Source of the DNA: Ulva prolifera
Taxonomy: Eukaryota > Chlorophyta > Ulvophyceae > Ulvales > Ulvaceae
DNA length: 64,000 nucleotides
Reading direction: 5' to 3'
NCBI GenBank assembly: GCA_023078555.1
Contig: CM041196.1
Coordinates: forward strand, 5,343,658-5,407,657
Shown: positions 20,297-33,691 of the stretch, one piece after another
Position numbering within the stretch: position 1 is the stretch's first letter
Layout: each line of letters starts with the position of its first letter
The notes under the pieces: generated by a model
Seen by the model: the letters and a program-made list of their open reading frames with translations, nothing else
Database searches by the model: none
What the model was told of the DNA's origin: nothing
Program-made: the position numbers and the translations under genes

Positions 20297-22901
20297 ATGG
20301 CGGTGCCCGAAGTCTCACGTCTAATTTGCTCGCTGCTGGAGGATGTGGGCGAGGATCCCACGCGAGACGGACTGCGTGACACGCCAAAGGTACGAACCGC
20401 TGGAGTATCAGTTTGTCCCAACCTTTTCTGCTGCCTGTGATGCTGAAGAGTCATTGAACAACCCCTGCCTCGTGTTTCTGCAGAGAGTCGCCAAGGCGTA
20501 TGTGGATGCGCTGTCTGGTTACTCTATACGCGCCCGCAGGTGAGATTTCTGCTTACCTACTGCGCCACTGTTCAGAACATGAGACATATCGTCTGTAATT
20601 TTATTTACGTTCTGTTATCTCAGCTATGTTGCCAGCAGAAGTGCCAAGTCGCACACGCGCCTGGCCTGAACCACTCTGTGGGACCCCGTGCTCTGTGGGA
20701 ACCCGTGCATGTCCCAAACATCGCCACTGTGCATCTAGTTGATCTGAAAACCACGCATACAACTGTGATCTGCATCGCCCATGTCCACTCCATATTGATG
20801 AAGTCTGTCCTTGCTGTCAGCCGTGTGACGTGCACACCGCCGTCCGTTCCCAACCTTAGTGTGCAGGAGAATGTGTCCACTCTCGATGACTCCGAATTAT
20901 TTGCTGCAGTGTCATTGGAACGGCAGTTTTCCACGAGCCGTTGGTCAGCCGCGGCAGCGGAGGCGTAGTGCTCGTTCGTGACATCGACTTCGCTGCCACT
21001 TGTGACACCACACTCATGCCCTTCCATGGCCACTGCCATGTGGCCTACGTGCCAACGGACTCTTCCATCCTCGGCTTGAGCAAGCTTGCGCGTCTCGTGT
21101 ATGCCTTCTCCAAGCGCCTTTGCTCTCCCGCGGGGCTGTGCCACGAGCTGACACAGGCGATAGGCGCCAACACGCCAAGCAGCGGAGTCTACGTCCAAGT
21201 ATCTGCAAAACATCTCGCATCTGCTGCAACGAAACAACACGTCTTCGCCGAATCGTACACCGGCGTGTTTGACCAGCCACATTCAACACAGCTCCAGGTG
21301 CAGGCCTCTCCCGGCCCTCAGCAGTCTCGTCCCTATGCCATTCCCTGATGCCTCCTCTGGCAGCAACTTCTGGCACAATGTTCCTTCAATGTTACCACGC
21401 CTGTCCATCGTCCCGATACACCTCTGCGACTGGCAGCCTGCTCCACACCGGCATGCCTCCCTCACGTGGAGCCAAGGTGCCAATGCCATGGTGTCATGAA
21501 GCAGCCACACTCTTGCAGGAGGCCAGGCTCCTCCTCCGCTGCAACACAAAGGCGACCCAGATGCCCAGCAGCGAGCCCGACAGCCACCCGGGCTCCCCCG
21601 TTTCGACACGTGCCGACGAGGCCCCGCGGGCACACCTGCTCGACACCATCGCCAGCAAGGTCGCATGCGTGTACGCCACACTCCTGCAGGGCACCGGCTC
21701 CTCCCTCCGCCCCGGCGCCGCCGAGGCCTTCGCCCACGTCTTCCTCCGCCAGACCTCTGGCTACTTCCAGACGCTCCCGCGCATCCTCGCGCAGCACGCA
21801 CAGCACGCGCAACACGAGCCTGCGCAGCTCTCCGTTAAGTCCGGGCCGCCGCTGTCCGCGTCGACGGCGACGCTCCTCACGGACCTCGCGATGCATGACG
21901 GCCCACCAGACAGCCCGGCAAGCACGCCGGCGTCCGACACAGCCGACACCGCGGACACGCAGTCCGCGAGCAGCAGCGGCATGCGCTCCTGCTCGTGCCG
22001 CTGTGGCGGCCCCGCCGCGGCGCGCGACGCCGCCGCCGCGCTTGCGCTGCGGCCCCGCCTCTCGGACCTCGGCTTCGGCTGCGGCAGCTCGGACACGTCT
22101 CTGTCGGAGCGCTCCTGTGGGCCGGGCAGCGGCGGCGCGGCAGCGCCACTCCCACACGCGCCGCTGCCGCACTGGCGGTCGTTCTGTGGCGGCCGGGTGC
22201 GCCTGCTAGACACCTCCGCCGCCGCGGCGGCAGGTGGCGTGGAGTTGGAGGCGCCGGGGGGGCCGCAGGCGGCGACGTGGAGCGTCGACTTTGCGACGCA
22301 GTGTGAGCACCACATCCTGCCGTTCTACGGCACGCTGCACGCGGTGGTCGCGGCCGGCGGGCGGCCGCTCACGGCGGCGTGTCTGTGTGACATCGTCGAC
22401 ATGTTCAGCCTGCGGCTACAGGTGCAGGAGCGGCTGACCCACCAGGTGTGCTACGCTGCTGCCTGCTGCGATGCCGGACATGACTGCAGCTGCCGGAATC
22501 GAAGCAAGCGCAGCGTGCATGCCGCGTTTACGGTGGCGTCTGCGCAGGCCTCTGGGCGGGCCGCGTCTGCCTAGGCCTGATGCCACATACAGGGGGGCTG
22601 GACGTCCAAATGGATGAGCATGTGATGATGCGTGTAACCGCCAATATGTGAGTGCCATTACTGTTCCCAGCATCACGATGGAGGTGAGGAGGTGCAGGTG
22701 GCAGACGCGCTACACGAGGCGACTGGTGCCGCCGTGCTCGTGTGTTGCAACGCGGCGCACATGTGCATGGTGGCCAGGGGTGTCGAGAAGCACTCCGCGG
22801 AGACGCTGACGACGGCCGCGCGGGGGTGGCTTGAGGGCGACGCGGCCACTCGCAACACCTGGCTCGAGCGCCTGCTTGACAGCCTCGCCGCGTGTCGGTG
22901 A
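20297..22901 (+). CDS. GCH1: GTP cyclohydrolase I, plant-type bimodular
   Basis: Exons 20297..20389, 20484..20539, 20910..21297, 21519..22445, 22698..22901; 555 residues, phases consistent. The enzyme makes 7,8-dihydroneopterin triphosphate from GTP, the first step of folate synthesis, in the cytosol in plants. Two GCH1 domains are joined. Domain 1 (about 1-179) has [25 protein letters not shown] and [10 protein letters not shown], but the Cys is followed by DTT (residues 82-84) where active enzymes have EHH. Domain 2 (about 190-555) has [10 protein letters not shown] (Cys441), RLQVQERLT and [14 protein letters not shown], so its zinc ligands are present, while its N-terminal part is diverged. 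Complementary degenerate halves are a known plant feature and support a green lineage. A Ser/Ala/Gly-rich insert fills much of exon 4 before the CEHH motif. Confidence 0.92.
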
Positions 22902-23826
22902 TGTGTGCGGCGCGCGGGGGTGGCTTCAGGGCACTGCGCATCGGCTGTGCCGCAGGCTGCTGTGGGGGGGGGGAAGAGCGCGTGGATGTGACGAGGACTT
23001 GTGTGTCAAGCATCTCGTGCACTGCTGCGGAAGGGTCCTGTGTGGATGCATGGGGCCACGACTAGATGACGCCTGTGGGGATCACTCCGCTTGGTCTCAC
23101 TTCCGCACATGGCTAGGTTACACGGGTGGGGCGTTGGCTGCCGCTTGTGTGTGCCGCTGCCGGGCCGTGAGACAGAGACAGTGCGGTCACCGTTTGCTGC
23201 TTTGCTGCATCGCGGGGGCGAGCCTGCCTGCTCTTCGGTGACGTGACAGATCGCTGTGTTCTACTGGGTGTGAGTGTGGGCTGCTATGGTGCTCTGACAC
23301 TTGCGGCGGTGCTGCACTGGGCGGCAGGCGGCACAGGGCATGCCCTGCAGTGGCTCTGCCTCGATTTCAGTAGGCCAGTGTAACTGTTATAGTATTCTTG
23401 CATTAACACAAGGATCTGGCGGTACACCTGCCTCGAAGTGAAGCATCCTGAGGGCAGGACAGAAATTGTTGGCTAAACCGCTGCCACTTGTCAGCAGATT
23501 CAGCAGGGAATGTCACTTCGACTGTCTCTCCTGCCATCATGTGAAACTGGCTCATGCAAGACTGCATCTTCAACCCTAGAGCAGGGCAGCCGCGGCCAGA
23601 ATGCTAGGCATCAGGATTGCACGCCCCCAGACCTTTTGCAAATCGGGCCCATAGGAACTAAAACGGTGTGAAAGAAACAGGAGGTCAGCCACGGCCTTGT
23701 CAGGGCGCCTCGTAGCGTCCCTCTTGGTAGCTGAATGCAAGATGTGTCGAGTGTGCTTCTTGAAATCTGCACAACTTCTCCCAGCCTCCCTGTGCTCTGT
23801 TCACGATGAGTTTCTGCAACCGCGCA
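22902..23826. other. Convergent 3' region of GCH1 and VPS25
   Basis: No gene seen. TGTAA at 23379-23383, about 480 bp after the GCH1 stop, is a candidate chlorophyte poly(A) signal for that gene. VPS25 ends at 23827 from the other strand. Confidence 0.5.
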
Positions 23827-26788
23827 TCATCTGGCAAATTTGACGCCTGTTCCTTTGTCTGTGCTGAACATCCTGCAGTGGAGCTGCGGCTTCAGTGGTG
23901 AATCCTGGGCTCGCTCATCTGAAGTTCTATGCACACGCGTACACAGGCAGACTCGGATGGAGAACGTGCATAGAATGCAGATCATTGGCACTGCCATTTC
24001 GTGTCCGCCAGAATGTGACACTGCCTGACAGAGCGGCCCATATGCCAGAACAGCGACTGTGGCAATGCCATCAGGGTCTGGCCGTGATGGATCACTTCTA
24101 TCGCTCAAGTTCCCACAAACTGACCTTGCTGGATTGAAAATAGATCGTGCACGCATGCTGACCTCAGCGCAGCCCCAGGGCAGAGGTGGCACCAGTCAGG
24201 CCACACCCAAACGAGCACAACACAACAGCTGCATGTCGACCCCAATTGCAGGTACTTATACGAAGTAGCGCAGTCACTTTCTGGATTCCTTCGCTTGCAG
24301 AGCCGTACTTGAGTGGTCGTACACCACTGCAAGCGAAGGAGCTTATATGCATCAGACGGCTGCGAACACGAGCGCTGCTGCTCTGGCGGTGGCTCTCCCT
24401 CAACACCTTGCGTGGATCATGTCATGAAATGGTGTTGCGGACAACATTTCACGAAAAATAATGCGTGAGATGATGTCGACTGGCACACAAGAGCGCAGCA
24501 GGCGCAGGCAGGGGGCTCGCAGGGCAGGGGGGGCCGCACGTGACGCGGCCATCCTTCTCGAGCACCTTGAGCGCCTTCCGCACGAGCTCCTCCGGCAAGC
24601 CCTCCAGCTCTACAGCACCCACAGACCTTCATGTTTGGTACACAGAGCATGATGGAACAGTTCATGGCCGGCACAGCCCTGAGGGCACCGTGGACCCTGC
24701 CGAGAAACATCGCGTGACATGGGCCAATGGTGGTGATTCAGTGTAATGACCACTACGCCAGATGCCCCGTGCGACCTGGGACGTGGAAGGAAGTTATGGT
24801 GCAGTGGGCGCGTCGAGAATCGCCACACCAAGGCAGCACGGCCCACGACCATCCCAGCACTGCACCAATGGCGACATAGCACAGTCACTGGAATGCCACG
24901 AGCGTCGCGATCTGCCAACGCTCCACCCACACGCAGTTCTGCTGATGCGGCGCTGCGGTGCGCCGCCAGCCACAAGACCTATCTTGAGATGCGATCCGGA
25001 GAACCTGCTCAGGCATCCGGGCCCTGCGACACAGCTGTTTGGCTGGGCGTGGTGTGTGGTTGGGCGTGGTGCGTGGCTGGGCGTGGTGCCGGACGGCCGC
25101 GTGGTGCGTGCAGCCACAGGCGTGGCTGGGCGTGGTACACACCTGTGCCGTGGGCATCTTCGCCAGAGTGCAGCTCCTCGACCATGACGATGCTGGTGGT
25201 GAAGCGCGTGCGCACGACGGTGAGGATCGTGTCTGCCCACTGCTTCACCGGCTGCAGCGTCACGAGCACGACGGTGCAGTCCTTCGAGGCCCACTCCGCC
25301 TTGCCCTCCGCGATGAGCGCCCGGCACACCGCCTGCCTGCCCTCGAGGCTCAGCGAGCCTGCAGCCGTACCACCACTGTTTCGTCAATTACCCCCCCCAA
25401 TAACCCCCCCTCCCCCCCCAGGTGGAGTGGCAGGTGCGTGCAGCAGGTGACCGCTGCACAGGTGGGTGGAGGGCCGGGTGCAACGTGTGTTTGTAGTTAC
25501 AAGGACAGAGGCCGGGCATCGAGCCGTTGCTCGGAATCCACTCGCACATGCACTCACTCATTCATGGCACGGGGCCGGGCACGAGTGCGTACCACAGCCC
25601 TGCCGGCTGCACCGTGTGTTTGTATGCATGCATGCGTGCATAGCCATGTTCATGGTGACATTGACGCGGCGCCGGAGTCTCGAGCCAAGTCTGATGTCTA
25701 AGCTGCAGACCACTGCGCAGTGCTGTGCTGTGCTGTGCTGCAGGGCTGCTCCGTGCACGTACAAGCGGCCCGGGTGCATCGGACACAGAGGCGTGGACGG
25801 GCGTGGAGGACCACGGCACGAGTCTCGCTGCTGGGATTGTTGCATATTCGCGGCTCGGGACTGTTCGCACGAGTTCCGGGTGCCGAAATCAGGCTTGGCA
25901 CCAGGCTGTGCGGCGGAAGGGCACGCCAAGAGGAGGGTAGAGGCCATGCTCATGTCACATGAGTCATGTGTCATGTGCCATGCTGATGGCCGGCAGCGGG
26001 GCGGAGGAGCAGTGGCGCACGCTGGATACTCGGGTTGTGGAATGGTGCGCATGCATCCTCTGTGAGGTAGTACTTGTACTTCTGCAGAGGGCTCCATGTC
26101 AGTGGCTGCTGCATGGCTGTTGCACAGGTTGTGCCCTGGGCAGGTGTGGACACGAGCCTCAGCTGCACGAGTCTGCAATGGGCACCACATCAGTGGCCGC
26201 TGCATAGCTACTGCGAAGCTGATGCTTGGCTGTGACCACGAGAATCGTCTGCACTGGTGTGCACGTTGTGTTGAAAGGTTCAGTCTGCGATTTGGGTGAG
26301 CAGATGCAGCAGAGGGCACCGGGCTGTCTCTGTGAGGTGGGAAGTAGATGTGTGCACAAGTCAACATGGCCAGCTCATGTGCCGTAGTTTCATGGAGGCG
26401 TTAGTCTCTGACGTAGCTCGAGCACGGGGTAACACGGCATTGTGGACATGGCACAGTGTCGCTGGATCCATATGATTTACGGCACAAGGCCCATGGGCCT
26501 GGGGCGAGATCTGAAATATTAGAATATGAGTCAATATGAGTCCGTAAAGACCTGGGTGTCGAGGCCGTACCCTTTTAGCCTTGCTGTACTGCAACAGCAG
26601 CTGCTTCCATAGCTCAACCTGCTTGGTCTGTGTGTCTTTGTTGGGCTGCAATCTGCACGCCACCACGAAAACATTGCATTGTGCGCATACCAGTTGACTG
26701 GTTGCATACATGTGAAAGGAGGCTTGTGGCCGCACGTGAAGTAAGGCGGGTACGAGAAGAAAGCGGGGAACGTGAACGGTTCGCTCAT
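23827..26788 (-). CDS. VPS25: ESCRT-II subunit VPS25
   Basis: Six exons: complement(23827..23872, 24540..24609, 25143..25358, 26021..26081, 26571..26652, 26736..26788); 175 residues, close to 176 in human. VPS25 forms two arms of ESCRT-II, which sorts ubiquitinated cargo into multivesicular bodies. The joined exons give the family order: FPAFFSYPPYFTLQPNKDT at the N-terminus (the PPYFTLQP element that binds the other subunits), KQVELWKQLLLQYSK, FHNPSIQRSLSLEGRQAV, ALIAEGKAEW, then TELEGLPEELVRKALKVLE and the C-terminus TGVKFAR. Each junction restores a conserved block and the phases agree, so the model is firm although exons are as short as 46 nt. An upstream in-frame Met at 26809 would add seven residues. 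Intron 3 holds a retroposon fragment (25496-25607). Confidence 0.93.
24287..24340. repeat. Perfect 14-bp inverted repeat in VPS25 intron 5
   Basis: tccttcgcttgcag (24287-24300) and ctgcaagcgaagga (24327-24340) are exact reverse complements with a 26-bp loop. Confidence 0.85.
25040..25088. repeat. GGGCGTGGTG repeats in VPS25 intron 4
   Basis: Three spaced copies of tgggcgtggtg with about an 18-bp period, plus further degenerate copies to 25135. Simple GT-rich tandem sequence. Confidence 0.7.
25496..25607 (-). mobile_element. Retroposon-like insert, type A, long direct repeats
   Basis: A 112-bp insert in VPS25 intron 3, in the same orientation as the gene. It is flanked by tgcaacgtgtgtttgta (25479-25495) and tgcaccgtgtgtttgta (25608-25624), 16 of 17 bases equal. 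It starts (plus strand) gttacaaggacagaggccgg, the shared family end, and continues past the type A core with sequence not seen elsewhere in the window. Confidence 0.75.
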
Positions 26789-27278
26789 TCTCGTCTCACC
26801 GTCGATCATGCACAGTGAATACGTCCATCATGGTGTGGTGTCACCCTCGCCCGGAAGCTAGTATCACTGGCGGAGCTATGTGCAGCACTGGACAGAACAG
26901 ACCAGACCACGAATCACCGTTTAGTGGTCGGTCGAAACACCTCGAGCAGCCATAAGTACACAATATTTGAGAAAGTGAGAGACTAATGTACGTGAAAATT
27001 TTGAGTTCCACGTACATGTTGGCATCCTACAGAGAATTACAATATCCCACGTCGAGCATGCAATCGTTGCCCGGCTGAACGGTGGCATCGGTGCGATCAA
27101 TGCAGGACGCGACTCGTAGCTGCAGTGTGCTAGCCCAGTTCACAACGGGTCGACGACATTGGCAGCTGAGCTGTACCATATATACACTCAATCATTGACG
27201 CGCGATTTGTCGCCGGCGAATCACAACACACCTGGCTGCCTCTGTGCACGTTGCACTCGCCCCGCAAATCTCTCCAGT
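26789..27278. promoter_or_regulatory. Divergent promoter region VPS25 / NAR1
   Basis: 490 bp between the two start codons. TATATA at 27179-27184 lies about 95 bp before the NAR1 start. A perfect 9-bp inverted repeat, atgtacgtg (26986-26994) and cacgtacat (27009-27017), sits near the middle and could be a bidirectional regulatory element. No experimental support. Confidence 0.5.
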
Positions 27279-30200
27279 ATGGCCAATTTCTCGGGAGCAA
27301 TCAAAATTGGTGATGTAAACGACTTTATAGCGCCATCTGATGCATGTGTACTAAATTTCGATGGCTCTCTCGATGCCAAGTCCAAAGTGACGATACCACC
27401 AGTACGCCTTGCCGTAGCACTCTATAGCGTTTCCTGGCACGTAAATCTCACGTGCCCCAGTGATATCATGTGTGGAGTACCATGTTCGTGAACACGAGCT
27501 ACGTGGGCATAGGTCTTGCGGTATAGAGTGTGCTGATGCAACGTTTCAACTGGGGTGTGTCGCCCAGGTTGGCCAATGACCGACCAATTGACACAATGAT
27601 ATAGCGCGAAAGAACTGCCTCATATAGGTGCCTGCGGAGAAGCCAGAGATAAAAGGCTTTCGGCAGACCACGACAGATGAAACCACGAACGCGATCAAGG
27701 TGTCTCTGCAAGACTGCTTAGCGTGCAGCGGCTGCGTTACGACGGCTGAGACAATGCTGCTACAGCACCAGAGCACAGATGAGCTGCTGTCCAAGCTGGA
27801 AGACGCATCGGTGACCGTTGTCGCGTCTGTCTCGCACCAAAGCATCGCATCGCTTGCCGCCCACTACGACCTACCGATGCACGCTGTGCGACCCCACCGC
27901 CGCTACGCATCCGTCTAAAGGAGTTCTTCTCTTATGAACATGTATTCCTATCGTGGTGTCCTGCCCATTTGGCTGTTATCTGACGAGTGCTTCGGGCAAA
28001 CGTGCAGTGTGCTCAACGCTTAGCAAGCTTCCTCAAAGGGCTGGGAGTCTCCACAGTTCTCAGCCTTCAGACGGCCCGCAGCCTCGCCCTGGCAGAGACT
28101 GCTTCAGACTTCGTGCAGCGCTACCGGGCCTGTTTCCCTGCAGTCCCCTCGCAGCTGCACTCGAGTCCAACCCCGCTTGCAAGCCAACCCGACAACGCCG
28201 CACCGCCTGTGGCACTGCAGCCACAACCACAGGCCAGCCCTCCTGGATTCCCGTGGCAACTACCCCCAAACGCGGCAGCTGACATTAAAGGCGCCACTTG
28301 TCAAGGCCAGAGTGAGCCTGCATTGGCGACAGCAGCGCAAGCCTGCTGCCGAACCTCACATGAGCCACACATCAAGCTTCCAATGCTTGTATCTGCATGC
28401 CCCGGTGAGTGCACCGACTGAACTCCACGGCAATGCATGAGCATTGCATGAGCATTGCATGAGCATCTCCACAGTCCCAAAGGTATCAGTGATGCCCAGA
28501 GTTGCCGGCATTTCTGGTGCCTGCTGACGCAGCTTTGTGCAGGTCACACGTCGCGACCATCCGCCGCTTGCGGAGACGTTAATATTCCAACGGATGTGAC
28601 CATGTAGTTGTGCAGAGATGTTAACATTCCAACGGCTGTGACCATGTAGTTGTGCAGAGAAGGCTTCCGTGGGTGACATGCGTGTGCGGCTGCAGGCTGG
28701 GTGTGTTACGCCGAGAAGACCCACGGTGAATGGATCCTCCCCTACCTCAGCACAGCCAAGTCCCCCCAAGCCATGGCCGGCTCTCTTGTCAAAGGCACCC
28801 TCTCTTCCACGACCCCCCCTCACCAGGCCCCCTCTGCCGCGGACGCAGCACACTGCGGCTGTGGTATCCCCACCAGTGGCCCCAATGAACAACTACAGAA
28901 CGGCACTGCAGCTGGCACGGCTGTCGATGGTGGCCAAGGGACGAGTGTTTGTTGCAAGAGTGGGGCTGACTCTGACACAGAAGCGCAGGCCGTGGGTGGC
29001 GGAAGGGCCGTGGAGGGGGCTGCTGAGCTCGCTGCGGCTCGCAGGAGCGTGTACCACGTGTCTATCATGCCGTGCTACGACAAGAAGCTGGAGGCGGCAC
29101 GGGGTGACTTTGCGATTCCGGCCGGCGGCCGCCCCGCCGCCGTGGCGCCCGGCGGCGACGGGGCGGCGCAGCCGTGGGGCGCCTCCGCCGCCGATGCCGT
29201 GCCGGAGACGGACAGCGTCCTCACGACGTCCGAGGTTCAGGAGCTGCTGGAGGCGCGCGGCGTTCGCCTGTCCGAGGCGGCGTGCGGCGCGGCGCCGCTG
29301 GACGACTGGCGGCCGTTCGTGGCCGGTGTGGCCGCCGCATCGGAGGCCACAGGCGCGGGTGTGTGTGAGAGGGAGGGGTGTGCGGAGGCCCGAGGGTCGG
29401 CGCCGGGAGTGTGCTGCGGGGGAGACGAGGAGGCAGGGCCGGCGGCGATGGACGTAGATGCACCGACAGCGGGAGGGTGCGGCAAGCAGGCGTGCTGCCG
29501 CACTGGTTCTCAGCAGGGGGCAGCGGGTGGCCAGGAGTGGCGGCTGCCGTCCGTGCGGGGCGGGTCTGGGGGGTACCTGGAGTTTGCGCTGAAGCATGCG
29601 GCGTGGGCGCTGTATGGGCAGGTGCGGTTCTGCCTTCCTTCAAGCCCCGAACGCCAACACGAGAATGCACTCAAAGCTGGGGAACTCACGTGCCCTGTCT
29701 TGGACAGAGTGTCTGCAGGACTTCAGCGCAATCCCCTGAATGAAGCGCACCCGATCGGTCATGCGTCGGCGGCACACAGGGTGTCCTCAAGCGTCGCAGC
29801 CTACAGCAAAGCAGCATCCTCCCAGCGATCGCACGCCTGACATGACAGCGTCTGTCAGTCTCCAGTAGCAACCTCCAGTTTCAGTCACCAGCCCCTATCA
29901 CCAGGCTGCCTGTCGCTGCAGGATCTCGGCGAGGCGCCGCTGGAGATGAAGGTCGTTCGGTCGAAGGACTTCCAGGAGGTGGCCGTGCTGCGCGGCGGGC
30001 GCTGCGTGCTGCGCGGCGCGCAGGCGTACGGCTTCCGCAGCATCCAGAACCTCGTGCGCAAGATCCGGTCCGGGCGGTGCCCGTACGACATCGTGGAAGT
30101 CATGGCCTGCCCGTCGGGTGCTCACCCTCCTCCCCTGTCAAGCTACTCCTTCCTTGCTTTGTTTTGTCATCACAACGTTCTCCGAGACGGCCACACTGTT

Positions 30201-31529
30201 GATGCTCTTCGCCCTCCTGGAGTATCCCCTAGTTGTCTCACAGTTCTGGCCGTACGCCATCCTTCTGTCTCGCTGATGTGCCACGAAATGACTGCGCTGC
30301 GGTGCAAGTACCGCCGATGTGCCCGGATCGGCAGAGTGGTGTGGTTGTTGCGCGGTGTGTGGCATGTAGCCACCGATTCGACCGTGGCGTAGGTGGGTCG
30401 AACATGCGTGGGTGAGTGTGCGTGCTGCGGCATGCTGTGAGCAGGGCTCTACATGGCCATTTTTCCCCGACGGGAATCCCGCTGTATTTGGTCAAATCCG
30501 AGCGGTGTAGGGCTAGGCGCGTACGAGTTTCACCGGGCTGCGGCCGCTACCACTTGCAGACCAGCCGGTCTGACAGCTCTGTTGCAGCGGCAGAGACGCC
30601 GTCGGTTTTTCCCGGCCCTGGTGGGATGTTTGGCACCATTGTCTACTTCAGTGGGAAAAGCGGCGGTCTGCAGAGCACTGGATGTGACCCTCAGTCTGGG
30701 GTGATGCTTAGGGGTCACCGTACACCCCTGCTTGGGTATCAATTTACAGGATCTCGGGCCATTGTATGGCAGGGGGCCATGAACAGAGCACTCACAGCAC
30801 ATACGTGCTTGGGGGACCCCGGTCAGGTGAGCGAGTGGGTTGGTTGTCTGCACGGTGTTCTATGATGCCGACCCACAGGAGCCCCAGCAGCAGGGCCGGG
30901 CATGCATGCATTGGCACGGCAGCAGTGGCGCAGCCACGATGCAGCCGCTTGTAGGCCGCTTCGTCTCATGCAGCTGCTGCCATAGCGGACGTGGATGATT
31001 GTGGCCTGAAGTGTATATTGCGCCGATAAGTGTGCGTTGATGAGGGCGAACGGATACTTGTGAAACTAGAATTGAAAGCTGTCTGACTGCATGTTGCTGT
31101 GGGAGTAGCTTGGTGTCCCGTCATCAACAAGATGGGGCACAGGGGGTTGTCAGTGTGAAGTTCACACTGTGGACATCAAGAGCATTGTCATCTCCCGGGC
31201 CCAGGGCGCCTTCGACGCCAGGCTGCACTCTTTGCCCAGCTCCTGGTGCGGGCTCAAGCTGCGGTGACAGCAGGAGCGACCACGTGTGCACGCATGCAGG
31301 CTGCCTCAATGGCGGAGGCCAGATCAAGGTGGCTGGGGGGCACAGCGCACTGCAGGGACACCTGGGGCGGCTGCACACGCTGTACCACGACGATGCAGGC
31401 ACACGCGTGCAATGGCCGGCGCAGGATGGCACCGCGGGGGCCGCGCGGCAGGGCGCTCTGCCTGCTGCGCTACGGACCGAATTCCACAGGCGTGAGAAGA
31501 ATGTGCAGGCTGCACTCGTGGACTGGTGA
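27279..31529 (+). CDS. NAR1: Cytosolic Fe-S assembly factor NAR1 (NARFL/IOP1 family)
   Basis: Six exons: 27279..27401, 27628..27885, 28008..28404, 28696..29621, 29922..30117, 31300..31529; 709 residues, phases consistent. NAR1 is the iron-hydrogenase-like CIA factor that links the early scaffold to the targeting complex in the cytosol. N-terminal cluster ligands are Cys23 (DACVLNF) and the DCLACSGC motif (Cys71, 74, 77). H-cluster-like ligands sit in SACPGWVCYAEKTHGEW (restored by the exon 3/4 junction), IMPCYDKKLEA and MACPSGCLNGGGQ (restored by the exon 5/6 junction). The C-terminus is TEFHRREKNVQAALVDW. It is much longer than the usual 450-500 residues because of three low-complexity inserts: Pro/Gln-rich (about 175-245) and two Gly/Cys-rich stretches in exon 4, the second with CEREGC and CCGGDEE. 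Intron 5 is about 1.2 kb. Confidence 0.94.
28573..28656. repeat. 42-bp tandem duplication in NAR1 intron 3
   Basis: Two units (28573-28614 and 28615-28656) share gtgaccatgtagttgtgca and attccaacgg with a few differences. A short atgagcattgc repeat lies at about 28436-28465. Confidence 0.85.
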
Positions 31530-32719
31530 ACGCTGGGACAGTGGTGTGGCTGCGAGAGTGTGGCTGTCATGGCCATGCATGGGCTGTGTGATTGAGGTGC
31601 ATCCGTCAACACGATACCGGAGCGTTCGGATGCTTTGCTAGGCAGGCACTGCACTCGATACGGACCCAGGCATGCTGGAGTATGTCGCAACTGTACCGAA
31701 TGAGCTGGGGCATGCCGAAGCATGCTTCCTGGCGCTGGTTTCGAAGATGCTTACCTAGTGAACACGAATTTGTGTCCAGATCGTCTCTGCAGTGATGATT
31801 GATGATGCTTCCGTAAACACTCTGTCTGTATCTTGACTTGGAAAACGTTCAGGGTCTACAGCCGGTTGTGTGTGATCTGGGATGCAAACGCCATTGTCAG
31901 AAGTCGGACTGTCTGGTGTCGTCATTGCTTGGCTTAAAGCATTTCGCAGTGAATCTTGGACTGCTTTGCTAGTAACAGGTGCAACATGAGTCTTAACAAC
32001 AGGGATCGCATGTGTGGCAGCCATTGACATCTGATTTCATCAGATACACAGGGACATAAATCTGTTCCGTCGAAGCACCATTGCTCCAGGCTGGGAGCTT
32101 GCCTTGGCTGTGTGCCGTACACTGCTGCATAGCAGCAATTCAATTCACGGAGGCACACCACTGCTTCCTTGACCTGTCAAGCATAGCCTACACGTAGGCA
32201 AGATCACTAGAGGGGAAGGCAGATCTAGGAATTGGAAATACTGGAAGTGGCTGCCCTAGAGGATTTCGGCACAAAACAACAACACCAACCCAACAGGAAA
32301 TGACTAGCTTGAGATGACTTGCGTGATTGTGCCAGCTACAGCAGCTCGCAGTAAATCAAGGGCTCGAATCAGAAATTCAGCAAAGTAGACTGCCAGAATC
32401 TGTCATCTTACATGTTTGTCTCAACATATGACAACAAGGATACCAGAGGCAGCAAACAACATAAGACATTGTACTCATGGCAGACGACCAGAATACACAT
32501 CTACTTCTGCGCCTGTGTCCAACAGACGTCACAAAATCAAACTGCCTCATTAGGTAACGTACTCACAACGGCGGCAATGAAGCCAGACTGCCATGCTAGA
32601 TAACAATGCTATCTGCCAAATATTGTGAGACCGACCTGTACCGACAGCACGTTGTGTCAATCTGAAAAAGGTTGCAGAAATGTGATGATGTCTACCGCCT
32701 ACGAATGGGAACGGCTGGT
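31530..32719. other. Convergent 3' region of NAR1 and calmodulin
   Basis: No gene seen. TGTAA on the minus strand (32408-32412), about 310 bp after the calmodulin stop, is a candidate poly(A) signal for calmodulin. Confidence 0.5.

Positions 32720-33691
<972 letters not shown>

Noticed and set aside
24417-24710. 97-codon minus-strand frame over VPS25 exon 5
   Set aside because: It is a shadow. The VPS25 exon uses another frame whose translation matches the family and splices to 23872.
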